From Antrihabitans auranticaus (lineage in GTDB: Bacteria > Actinomycetota > Actinomycetes > Mycobacteriales > Mycobacteriaceae): 64,000 bases of DNA. The stretch lies in assembly GCF_016481275.1 (NCBI RefSeq), contig NZ_JAEMNW010000012.1, positions 44,536 through 108,535 on the forward strand, read 5' to 3'. This document shows positions 18,267 through 26,616 of the stretch, one piece after another; position 1 is the stretch's first letter, and each line of letters opens with the position of its first letter. Made by a program: the position numbers and the translations under genes. The notes beneath the pieces were generated by a model, which had not been told where the DNA came from, did not search any database, and worked only from the letters and a program-made list of their open reading frames with translations.

Positions 18267-20759
18267 TCAAGGCTGCGTTCGGTCCACCTCGCCGTGACCC
18301 ATTGCTCGCAGCATCGAAAGCAGTTCGGACCGCGAGCCGGCGCCGATTCGGCGGCGGATCCGCGCAACGTGGTGCTCAACGGTCTTTGCCGAAATGTACA
18401 GGCGACTGCCCACTTCGCGATAGGTGAGACCGAGCACCAAGAGGTCCGCAACCTCGCCTTCGCGGTCCGAGAGCGGTCCGTTCGCGGGGGTCGCCGGAGC
18501 GGGTGCCGACCGGTCCGGGCGCCGTGAGTTCTGCCGCAGCGAGCGCGCCACCTGCAGCAATGCGGTGGCACCCTGAGTGTCTGCCGCGCGGAGCGCGCCT
18601 TCGCTTGCGAGTCGCGCGCCATCCCACGGCAATCCGATCGAGCCGAGAGTCTTCGCGGATCTTTCTACTTCGGCCGGGTCCGCCTCGCCGCGCAGAACTC
18701 GCAGCCACGCCCGTCCGGCTGCGGCCAGCGCGGTCGCGTACGGATCGTCGACCGGACCTTCCGCCGCCAGTCGCAGTGCCTGAGCATGAGGTACGAGGTC
18801 GGCTGGGTTGTCGGCGAGCAGTGCTGCTTGGACGCCATACCAATGAAAGGTGTTCGCCCAGGCAGGCGGATCGCCCAGGCGGGTCAGGAGGTCGCTGGCC
18901 TCGGTCACGAGGTGCGCGACCCGGCGTACGTCGTCGACTCTGATCGCAGCAAGCCACAACTCGCCGAGCGGCAGGAGCGTGAAGAGGTCGACATCGGCTT
19001 CGTCCAGGACACGATGTGCCGAGGTCCACGCATTCACGAGCGCGCCGTGATCGCCGCTGCGGCGCGCCAGGCCGACGCGGATCGCGTGCGCAAGCAGTAG
19101 GTCGCGGTTGCCGAGCTGGGTCGCGTCGAGCGCGTCGACAGTGCCGCGGGCACCGTCGTCGTCACCGGTCAGCATCGAGGTCCATGCCGAAAGCAGCTGA
19201 TAGAGATGCCGGTTGGGACCGCTTGTCACGTCGATTCGGCCGAGGACTGCTTGCGCGCGATCGAGGTCGCCGCTGTGCAGGCAGAGCTGGACCGCGACTG
19301 CGGCCGGGTCGACCGGCATGACCGTCGCCGCGGGGCCACCGGCCGGATTCGATCGCACGAGAACGCTGATCGCGGCGTGCGCAGGTCCGTCGACGGAAAG
19401 TTCCAAGGCCGACCCGAGCGCGGCAATCCCGATGGAGAGGTCGGTCGGCGGACCGCTGTGCTGCGCAGTCCGGACCGCTCGCGCTTCGTCCGGGCGGCCG
19501 ACGGCGAAGAGTGTCGCGGCCGCAAGTCCGGCGTCGGCGCCGATCCGGTCCCGCCCCAACCAGGCGTACAGGTCAGCTGCGCGGCCGAGGGTGCCGCGCT
19601 CCGCGAGAATTCCCCCGCGCACGCGAACTGCGGTCGCGAGCTCGGCAGGCGTCGCATCCGGATTGGCGAGCACGCCTTCGGCGATGGTGTGCGCGGTCGT
19701 CGTGTCGCCGCTGAGTGCAGCTGCTTCGCAGCGGCGCAGCGCGAGGTCCGCCGGATCGGCGCCGGCGGCGATTGCAGCTGCATACAGCTTGCTCGCCGAG
19801 CGTGGTTCGGCGTGGTCGGCGGCCGAGGTCAAGAACTCTGCTAGACGCGGATCGCGAACGCCGGCCTTCGCCAGCCGCATCGCGGTGACGCTGCGCAGGG
19901 CACCGGCCTCCAGCCGCACGTCGAGCAGACGTTGCTGAATGTCGACGAAGCGACGGTCGCCGAGAACCGAACGCAGCGGTTCGGTCGCGATCGGTGTCAG
20001 AACGTCGGGATCGGCGACCAGCCCGCAGGCGCGGACGCGGTCGATCAGTTCGACGGCAGCAGCTTCGTCGACTCCGACGATCTCGGACACCTCGATGGGA
20101 TCGAGCCCGGACCCCGTCGCGGTGAGTGCGAGCGTCGAGAGTAGTTGGCTGTCTTGGGTTTTCAGCGTCGACCGCACCCACGAGAGCAATGCCTCTTTGG
20201 CCGCCGATTCGTGGTGGGCTGCATCGGAGCTGCGCACCCCGCCGAGCGCTGCGACAACTGCGCCGTGCAGGCCGCCGGTCAGCGTGACCAGGTTCGCGAA
20301 ACTCTCGGCAGTCAGGGAGACACCGGATTGGCGGGCGAGCGCGGCGACGTCGGATTGCCCGAGGTGGCGCAAATCGAACACGCGCCCGGACCGGCCGAGA
20401 GCCGCCGTGAGCGGACGGAGCTTTCCGCGATGCGGTCGCGGTTCGGTCGCCACGATGACAGGGTTCTGTGCCCGGTCCACGAGGTCGTACAGCGCGTCGA
20501 GCTCCGAGTCGGATAAGGCGTGCGCGTCGTCGACGACGACCGTGACGCCCGGCGGAACGTCACGCAGTTGCGTCGTTGTCGACGTGCCCTGCAGCTGCAC
20601 GCGTTCCCGAATTTCGTTGAGCAGAATCGACTTACCGCTTGCCGACGGACCGCGGACCAGCACACGCAAGGCACCGTCGGACGTCGTCTCGACGAGGCGG
20701 AGTACTTCGCGCATGTCGGCAGACGAGTCGGCCGCCGGAATCATCGTGCTGCTGGACAC
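18267..20759 (-). CDS. iniR: IniR-type STAND/LuxR regulator of iniBAC
   Basis: The protein has 830 residues. The N-terminus carries a Walker A motif, GPSASGKS (37-44), and Walker B, TVVVDDAHAL (about 73-82). A long helical repeat region follows. The C-terminus is a LuxR-type helix-turn-helix beginning LSDREGEVADLLVLGLTYRE and containing ISAKTVEHHVARIRRRIG. In mycobacteria the orthologue Rv0339c, IniR, is a signal-transduction ATPase needed to induce iniBAC and reported to respond to trehalose. Its position beside iniBAC supports the same role. The GTG start lies three bases after the stop of the Hsp70-like gene, so the two should be co-transcribed and translationally coupled. Confidence 0.87.
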   Translation of the reverse strand: MSSSTMIPAADSSADMREVLRLVETTSDGALRVLVRGPSASGKSILLNEIRERVQLQGTSTTTQLRDVPPGVTVVVDDAHALSDSELDALYDLVDRAQNPVIVATEPRPHRGKLRPLTAALGRSGRVFDLRHLGQSDVAALARQSGVSLTAESFANLVTLTGGLHGAVVAALGGVRSSDAAHHESAAKEALLSWVRSTLKTQDSQLLSTLALTATGSGLDPIEVSEIVGVDEAAAVELIDRVRACGLVADPDVLTPIATEPLRSVLGDRRFVDIQQRLLDVRLEAGALRSVTAMRLAKAGVRDPRLAEFLTSAADHAEPRSASKLYAAAIAAGADPADLALRRCEAAALSGDTTTAHTIAEGVLANPDATPAELATAVRVRGGILAERGTLGRAADLYAWLGRDRIGADAGLAAATLFAVGRPDEARAVRTAQHSGPPTDLSIGIAALGSALELSVDGPAHAAISVLVRSNPAGGPAATVMPVDPAAVAVQLCLHSGDLDRAQAVLGRIDVTSGPNRHLYQLLSAWTSMLTGDDDGARGTVDALDATQLGNRDLLLAHAIRVGLARRSGDHGALVNAWTSAHRVLDEADVDLFTLLPLGELWLAAIRVDDVRRVAHLVTEASDLLTRLGDPPAWANTFHWYGVQAALLADNPADLVPHAQALRLAAEGPVDDPYATALAAAGRAWLRVLRGEADPAEVERSAKTLGSIGLPWDGARLASEGALRAADTQGATALLQVARSLRQNSRRPDRSAPAPATPANGPLSDREGEVADLLVLGLTYREVGSRLYISAKTVEHHVARIRRRIGAGSRSELLSMLRAMGHGEVDRTQP

Positions 20760-20762
20760 GGA

Positions 20763-22541
20763 TCAGCCGATGGGGTTGGGCAGTGGGAGGCCGGTCGGGA
20801 TCGAAATCGGCCGAGTCGGAACGGCCGGTAGCCCGGGGAGGCTGTCGTAGGGATCGTTCGGCAGCGTGCCGATCGGGCTCTGTCCAGGAACTTCGTCGGG
20901 AACGACGACCGGCGGCGGCGTGTACGCGGGAATCTGGTTCGGCTGCGTCGAATCGCCGGGCGCGGGATTCGCCGGACTTTCGTTGCCACCCGCAGGGTTC
21001 TGCTGAGTCTGCGGGGCGGGGTTGCCGCCGTTGGCGGCAGACTGGCCGGGGGCCTGCGTCGAATTCTGGCCGCTGCCGTTGGAACCTGTGGTGCCGGGTT
21101 GCCCGGTCGTCTGGGCGCCGTTCGAGCCGGATTCTGCCGAGCCGGACGGTTCGCCTGCGGTCGTTTCGCCTGCGGCGGGTGCGGTCGTGAGCCCTGCGCT
21201 GGTCGAGTTTGCCGGACCGGACTTCGTCGGTTCGTCACTGAACTTGCCTGTTCCCAGCGAAAGGCCACCGGCCGTCACGACCATGATTGCGGCAACGGCA
21301 GCGCCGACGATTGCGAGCTTCTTCCAGCGCGGCGTCCCGGCGGGTTCGGCGGCCACGGCAGGTGGTGTCGGGGGCCGCGGCGGCACGGGCCGGACGGCGG
21401 GCGCGAGGACCCGCGAAACGGCTGGCAGGTTCGGTGCCGCGGCCGCCGCGATGGGCTCGGCGAGGGCGGCCGACGCGTTCGCCAGTTCCCGCGCGAGCAT
21501 CGCGGCTCCGAGGGCTGCGGTCTGATTCGGCTTGGCCGAGGACACGACGGGTAGGCCGAGGTTCGACGAGATGAGTTCCGCAACAAGGGGGATCGATGCC
21601 CCTCCGCCGACGAGTAGTACCTGACTCACATCGCCGGGTTCGAGACCCGCAACGCGGATCGATTCCGCGACCAGTTCGACGGACGTCAGCAGTGGTTCGC
21701 GGAGTAGGTCCTCCAGTTCGCCGCGCACGAGGCGCACATCGGTCTGCACGCCGGGAAGGGTCACCGACAGCGCGGTCTCGGTGTCGGCCGAGAGTGCTTC
21801 CTTGGCATCCGAGCACCGTGCCCGCAACTCCGTCAGCGCGGACTCTGTTGCCGGATCGAAAGGATCGAGCCCGTCGACGTCGACTGCGTTCGCGAGGACG
21901 TACTGCATAGTCAGGTGGTCGAACTGCGTCCCCGACACGTCGTCTGAACGGATCGGTGTGCCCAGGATCCCGGTCGTTTCGCCCGTCCGCACGACCGTCA
22001 CGTCCAGCGACGTGCCGCCGAGGTCGTAGACGACGACTGCACCCTCGCCGAGCGGTCCGCGACTGGCTTCGAGCCAGCGCACTGCGGCGGCCGGCTCGGG
22101 AACGGGCGTCACGTCGCCGAAGCCGGCTCGTTCCAGCGCCTCGCGCAGCGCATCGACGGTGTAGTGCGGCCAGGATGCTGGGTAGGTGGCGACGACCGTG
22201 GGGTCGCCGGTCAGTCCCGTGGAAGCCTCCTCGATGAGGCAACCGATCGCGGTTGCCATGAGGTCTTCGCCGCGGTAGATCGAACCGTCGTCGGCAAGAA
22301 TGCCGACCGGGTCGCCGACCCGCGAGAGGAAGCCGTCGACCAGCACATTGTTCGAATGCCGGCCGATCGTGGCAGTCCTGCGGTCGACGCCGAGTACCGG
22401 AGCGTCGTCTTCGGAGAGCTGCAACGTGCTCGGACGCGTGACCGTGACCAGCCCAGAACCGTCGGCAGAGCCTGACTCCAGTGCATCTACCGCCGCAACA
22501 GAGTTGACCGAACCGACCCCGACACCGAGCCCACTACTCAC
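20763..22541 (-). CDS. Hsp70-like actin-fold membrane protein upstream of iniR
   Basis: The protein has 592 residues. The N-terminal 370 residues form an Hsp70-type ATPase: VVYDLGGTSLDVTVVRTG (phosphate 2), the ARCSDAKEALS helix, QVLLVGGGASIPLV (adenosine) and ALGAAMLAREL. There is no peptide-binding domain. A Pro-rich linker leads to one membrane helix (about 409-428) and a long Ser/Gly/Asn/Pro-rich outer region. The GTG at 22541 is chosen because AGGAG lies five bases before it; the earlier in-frame codons lack this. It is the first gene of an apparent hsp70-like/iniR unit and diverges from iniB across 262 bases. A sensing role ahead of IniR is plausible but is inference. Confidence 0.83.
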   Translation of the reverse strand: MSSGLGVGVGSVNSVAAVDALESGSADGSGLVTVTRPSTLQLSEDDAPVLGVDRRTATIGRHSNNVLVDGFLSRVGDPVGILADDGSIYRGEDLMATAIGCLIEEASTGLTGDPTVVATYPASWPHYTVDALREALERAGFGDVTPVPEPAAAVRWLEASRGPLGEGAVVVYDLGGTSLDVTVVRTGETTGILGTPIRSDDVSGTQFDHLTMQYVLANAVDVDGLDPFDPATESALTELRARCSDAKEALSADTETALSVTLPGVQTDVRLVRGELEDLLREPLLTSVELVAESIRVAGLEPGDVSQVLLVGGGASIPLVAELISSNLGLPVVSSAKPNQTAALGAAMLARELANASAALAEPIAAAAAPNLPAVSRVLAPAVRPVPPRPPTPPAVAAEPAGTPRWKKLAIVGAAVAAIMVVTAGGLSLGTGKFSDEPTKSGPANSTSAGLTTAPAAGETTAGEPSGSAESGSNGAQTTGQPGTTGSNGSGQNSTQAPGQSAANGGNPAPQTQQNPAGGNESPANPAPGDSTQPNQIPAYTPPPVVVPDEVPGQSPIGTLPNDPYDSLPGLPAVPTRPISIPTGLPLPNPIG

Positions 22542-22803
22542 ACGAATCTCCTGACAGTTCGATGCTTGCAGGCCTGGAAAGCCTACGCACAATGTCGGTA
22601 GCCGAGCGGATTCCGTTACGTTTCTGCGCTGGTCGGAGCCTTGTCTGGGGAAAATCCCCTAACGGCCTCGGTGCCCCTAACAGCACCGGTTCGAAGACTA
22701 CGGGGATTCACCCCGTTCAGCCGCGGACCGGATTTCCCTAACGTCATCTGCAAGCACCGGCGAGCGCAACGTTCGCCCTTCCGACTCTCTAGGAGCGACC
22801 GAC
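22542..22803. promoter_or_regulatory. iniB: Divergent control region between the Hsp70-like/iniR unit and iniBAC
   Basis: This 262-base region separates the two transcription units. It contains CCCCTAAC at 22656-22663 and 22674-22681 and CCCTAAC at 22736-22742. Two inverted repeats are present: GGGGAAAATCCCC (22647-22659) and ACGGGGATTCACCCCGT (22700-22716). AGCACCGG occurs at 22682-22689 and 22753-22760. The iniB ribosome site AGGAG is at 22791-22795. The repeats are good candidates for IniR or other operators; which protein binds them is not shown by sequence. Confidence 0.6.
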
Positions 22804-24669
22804 ATGACCGCCAACGCCGTACTCGAATTCATCCTCAACCTGCTCCGCAGCGAAGATGCCGCCGCTGCGTACTGCCAAGGACCGGAGACGGCCCTCGCAG
22901 CCGCGGGTCTGGACGGCGTCACGCACGCCGACATCGTCGCGGTTGCGCCGATGGTCGCCGAATCAGCGCTCATCACAGACAGCGCAGGCCTCTCGACGAT
23001 TCTCGGAGCCGGCGGCGGCCTCGGCCTCGGCGGCGGTGTGGGGGCAGCCGGCGGACTCGGCGCAGCCGGTGGGCTCGGCGCCGCAACCGGAGTCGCCGGC
23101 GCAGGCGGTCTCGGTCTGGGTGGAGGCCTGGGACTCGGCGCCGGCCTGGGGCTGGGCACGGTTGCCGCCGGTGACGTCGACGTAGACATCGCCAGCCAAC
23201 TGGGAATCGCACTCAGCTCGGCGCTTTCCGCAGGTGGCGCGGCAGGTGTACAGCTCGGAACTGCACTCGGTGCAGCCTTCGAGTCGGCGATCGGCAGCGG
23301 CCTCGATGTCGATCTCGGCGCGGGAGTCGGTGCGGGGCTCGGTGCGGCACTCGGCGGCGCGCTCGGTATCGGAACGGACCTCACGGGCACATTCGGGACC
23401 GCGATCGACGCGGCCCTCGGCTCGACGGTCGACCTGGGTGCCGGACTCGACCTCGGCTCGATCCTCGGCGTGGAAGGTGCTCTCTCCACTGCGCTCGGCT
23501 CGGCATTCGGTGTCGGCGGCGAAATCGGTACGGACCTCGGCGCATCGCTCGGTGCGGTACTGCAGTCGGCGATCACGGCGGGCGGTGACCTCGGAGCAGG
23601 ACTGGGCGCTGGGCTCGGTGCAGGACTGGGCACGGAACTGGGTGCCGGCTTGGCGGGCGGCCTCGACGCTTCGCTCGGCTCGGTGCTCGGCACCACCCTG
23701 GGCGGCGCACTCGGCGTCGGCGGCGAACTGGAGACCGGACTCGGTACGGCATTCGACGGCGCACTCGAAGGCGGCCTTGGCGGCGGCCTCGGTGCAGTTG
23801 GCGACATCGGTGCCGGGCTTGAAGGTGGCCTGGGTGCGGGTCTGGGCGCGGTTGGCGGCTTGGGTGCCGGGCTCGAGGGTGGCCTGGGTGCGGGTCTGGG
23901 CGCGGTTGGCGGCTTGGGTGCCGGGCTCGAGGGTGGCCTGGGTGCGGGTCTGGGCGCGGTTGGCGACATCGGTGCGGGCCTCGAAGGTGGCCTGGGTGCG
24001 GCTTCCGATTTCACGGGTGGTCTCGAGGGCGGGCTCGGCGCCGGTGCAGGTGCGGCGGGCGAGTTCGGCAGTGACCTCTCCGGCGGAATCACCGGCGGTC
24101 TCGGTGCGGCTTCCGACTTCACGGGTGGATTGGAAGGCGGTCTCGGCGCGGGTGTCGGGGCAGGCGCGGGAGCGGCTAGCGATCTCGGTGCCGGTTTCGA
24201 ATCGGGCCTCGGTGCGGCGACCGACTTCACGGGTGGTCTCGAGGGTGGTCTCGGCGCCGGAGCGGGTGCGGCTTCTGACTTCACGGGTGGTCTCGAGGGT
24301 GGGCTCGGCGCCGGAGCGGGTGCGGCTTCTGACTTCACGGGTGGTCTCGAGGGTGGTCTCGGTGCGGGTGCCGGTGCGGCCGGTGACCTGTCCGGTGCGG
24401 CCGGTGGCGGACTCACAGGCGTGGGTGAGACGGCGGGCGGAATCGGCTCGACCATCGGTGGCTCGGCGACCGGAGCCTCCAACTCCTGGTCGGAGCTCGA
24501 CGTCAACAGCGTCTTCGGCACGGGTGGCTCGGCAACCGGCGGTGGCGAGTTCGAGACGGGTGGCACCGCAGAGTCCCACCTGTTCGCCGAGGGTGGCGCG
24601 AATGCGGCGACCGACTCCTCCTTCGATTCGCAGCTCGATGCCGGCGCAACGGATCACTTCCTGCCCTGA
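22804..24669 (+). CDS. iniB: IniB, glycine/alanine-rich envelope-stress protein
   Basis: The protein has 621 residues. The first 60 form a conserved domain, MTANAVLEFILNLLRSEDAA and CQGPETALAAAGL, matching mycobacterial IniB. The rest is Gly/Ala/Leu-rich low-complexity sequence of repeated G-L-G-A units, extended by near-identical 54-base repeats near 23806-23995 and 24220-24390. It is the first gene of iniBAC, induced in mycobacteria by cell-wall inhibitors such as isoniazid and ethambutol. AGGAG precedes the ATG. Repeat number is likely to vary between strains. The protein's biochemical role is not known. Confidence 0.92.
   Translation: MTANAVLEFILNLLRSEDAAAAYCQGPETALAAAGLDGVTHADIVAVAPMVAESALITDSAGLSTILGAGGGLGLGGGVGAAGGLGAAGGLGAATGVAGAGGLGLGGGLGLGAGLGLGTVAAGDVDVDIASQLGIALSSALSAGGAAGVQLGTALGAAFESAIGSGLDVDLGAGVGAGLGAALGGALGIGTDLTGTFGTAIDAALGSTVDLGAGLDLGSILGVEGALSTALGSAFGVGGEIGTDLGASLGAVLQSAITAGGDLGAGLGAGLGAGLGTELGAGLAGGLDASLGSVLGTTLGGALGVGGELETGLGTAFDGALEGGLGGGLGAVGDIGAGLEGGLGAGLGAVGGLGAGLEGGLGAGLGAVGGLGAGLEGGLGAGLGAVGDIGAGLEGGLGAASDFTGGLEGGLGAGAGAAGEFGSDLSGGITGGLGAASDFTGGLEGGLGAGVGAGAGAASDLGAGFESGLGAATDFTGGLEGGLGAGAGAASDFTGGLEGGLGAGAGAASDFTGGLEGGLGAGAGAAGDLSGAAGGGLTGVGETAGGIGSTIGGSATGASNSWSELDVNSVFGTGGSATGGGEFETGGTAESHLFAEGGANAATDSSFDSQLDAGATDHFLP
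23806..24390 (+). repeat. iniB: 54-base tandem repeats inside iniB
   Basis: Two sets of 54-base (18-codon) units occur here. The first, about 23806-23995, encodes GLGAGLEGGLGAGLGAVG in three to four nearly identical copies. The second, about 24220-24390, encodes SDFTGGLEGGLGAGAGAA in three copies. Units differ by one to a few bases within a set, implying recent unequal exchange or slippage. Confidence 0.8.
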
Positions 24670-24747
24670 CGAGTAGTGATGCAACGACGCCGGCGTTTAT
24701 TGCTTACGCTGGCGTCGTCCGCATTCCCCGACAGTGATCAGGAATCG

Positions 24748-26616
24748 ATGAACACGCCAGCTACGCAACCGCCGAGCGCAGTCTCGGAGGCAACCAGGGC
24801 GCTCATTGCTTTGCTCGACGAGACCGCTGCCGTCGCCAAGGCCGCAGGTCGCGGGGATTTGACCCAGCGGCTCGGCGCGGCGCGAACGCGAGTCCTGGAT
24901 CCACGCCGCCGCATCGTCGTCGTCGGACCGCTCAAGCAAGGCAAGAGCCAGTTCGTCAACACGCTGCTCAACCTGACGGTCTGCTCGGTCGGGGATGACG
25001 AGACGACCGCTATCCCGACACTGGTCGAGTATTCGACGGAGCAGCGCGCGGACCTCGTCCTCGCGGACCATGCGAGCGCACCGATCCGAGCCAGGATTCC
25101 GTTCGACGAGGTCACGACCGTCACCCCGACCTCACCGCATGCTCAGGGCCGTGAGGTCCTGCGGCTCGAGGTCGGTGTTCCGGCGCGGCTGCTCGCAGAC
25201 GGCGTGATCCTGATGGACACGCCTGGCGTCGGCGGCCATGGGAATCCGCACGCCGCAAGCGTTCTCGGCTTGATCTCGTCCGCCGACGCGGTCCTCGTCC
25301 TGTCCGACGCGTCGACCGAGCTCAACGAGCCGGAGATGAACTTCATCCGCCAGGCGCAGGGCCTGTGCCCCGCGGTGGCTTGCGTGATCAGCAAGGTCGA
25401 CCTGTACCCGCACTGGCGCAGTGTTGTCGCCGCAAACGAACAGCACCTGCAGCGTGCAGGATTGACGCTGCCGCTCATCCCGGTGTCCTCGCTGCTGCGC
25501 TCACACGCCGTACGTCTGCAGGACACAGAGCTCAATGCAGAATCCGGTTTCCCGCAGCTCTACGAGTTCCTCCGGGATCGAGTCGTCGCGCCGAAGGATG
25601 TGACGACGACGCAGTCGGTTGCCATCGACGTGCGTTCGGCTGCTGAGCATTTGGCGCTGGGCATCGGGAGTGAGCTTGCCGCCCTGCGTGATCCGGCGAA
25701 GGGTGCCGCAGCTTCGCGAGAGCTCCAGTCCGCGAAGCTTGCGGCCGAAGAATTGCACAAGCGAACATCGTTGTGGCAGCAGACTCTCGGCGACGGCATC
25801 GCCGACCTCGCCGCGGATATAGATCACGATCTGCGCGAACGGTTGCGGCGGGTTACGCGCGAAGCCGAGGAATGGGTCGACAGGGAGGATCCCGGTGCGA
25901 ACTGGGAGCAACTCGAGGAATGGCTGACCGAGGAGATCGGGAGCGCCATCGGTGACAACTTCGTGTGGGCTCACGAACGGGCCGAGTGGCTCGCGCAACT
26001 GGTGGCCGAGCACTTCGCTGAAGTCGGATCTGTTGCGCTGCCCCACATAGACATTCACGACCTGGACGGCGTACTGGAACCTGTCGAGTCACTCGCCGAC
26101 CTCGAATCGGGCCGTACCGGTATCACCCAGAAGGTGCTCGTCGGTATGCGCGGGTCCTACGGCGGTGTGCTGATGTTCGGTCTGATCACGACCTTCGCGG
26201 GTCTGGCGCTGATCAACCCGATCTCCATCGGGGCGGGAGTCCTCCTAGGTACCAAGGCTTTTCGTGAAGACAAGGAGCAGCGGCTCGCGCGCAGGCGCAA
26301 CGACGCGAAGATTGCGATCCGCCGGTTCGTCGAGGACGTCAGCTTTCAGACGAACAAGGAGTCGAAAGACCGTCTGCGGCAGATTCAACGAGTGCTACGG
26401 GACCACTTCACCGCAATCGCGGACCAGACGTTGCGGTCGATCAACGATTCGCTGCGTGCGACGCAGGAGGCCGCGACCGTCTCGTCTGCGCAGCGCGCAG
26501 GGCGATGCGCAGAGTTGGAGCAGCAGCTCCGGGTCGTTGCACAATTGCGGCAGCGGTCGGATCAGGTTCTGGCCGTGGGTGGTTCGGGGACGTCGAAGGA
26601 AATCGGCACGCGATGA
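24748..26616 (+). CDS. iniA: IniA, dynamin-like GTPase
   Basis: The protein has 622 residues and is a bacterial dynamin-like protein. GTPase motifs are GPLKQGKS (60-67), a DTPG near 157-160 and SKVD near 215-218. A long helical stalk follows. A hydrophobic pair of segments near 470-505 (GGVLMFGLITTFAGLALINP) probably inserts in the membrane. Mycobacterial IniA remodels membranes and contributes to tolerance of isoniazid and ethambutol. I start at the ATG at 24748, preceded by AGGA, rather than an earlier in-frame ATG at 24676 that would add a basic extension. iniC overlaps its stop by four bases (ATGA). Confidence 0.92.
   Translation: MNTPATQPPSAVSEATRALIALLDETAAVAKAAGRGDLTQRLGAARTRVLDPRRRIVVVGPLKQGKSQFVNTLLNLTVCSVGDDETTAIPTLVEYSTEQRADLVLADHASAPIRARIPFDEVTTVTPTSPHAQGREVLRLEVGVPARLLADGVILMDTPGVGGHGNPHAASVLGLISSADAVLVLSDASTELNEPEMNFIRQAQGLCPAVACVISKVDLYPHWRSVVAANEQHLQRAGLTLPLIPVSSLLRSHAVRLQDTELNAESGFPQLYEFLRDRVVAPKDVTTTQSVAIDVRSAAEHLALGIGSELAALRDPAKGAAASRELQSAKLAAEELHKRTSLWQQTLGDGIADLAADIDHDLRERLRRVTREAEEWVDREDPGANWEQLEEWLTEEIGSAIGDNFVWAHERAEWLAQLVAEHFAEVGSVALPHIDIHDLDGVLEPVESLADLESGRTGITQKVLVGMRGSYGGVLMFGLITTFAGLALINPISIGAGVLLGTKAFREDKEQRLARRRNDAKIAIRRFVEDVSFQTNKESKDRLRQIQRVLRDHFTAIADQTLRSINDSLRATQEAATVSSAQRAGRCAELEQQLRVVAQLRQRSDQVLAVGGSGTSKEIGTR

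Noticed and set aside
23806..24390. CRISPR-like array
   Set aside because: The repeats are contiguous, in frame and coding within iniB, with no unique spacers and no cas genes nearby.
22698..24684. Long proline- and arginine-rich reading frames opposite iniB
   Set aside because: They mirror the GC-rich glycine repeats of iniB on the other strand and have no family features.
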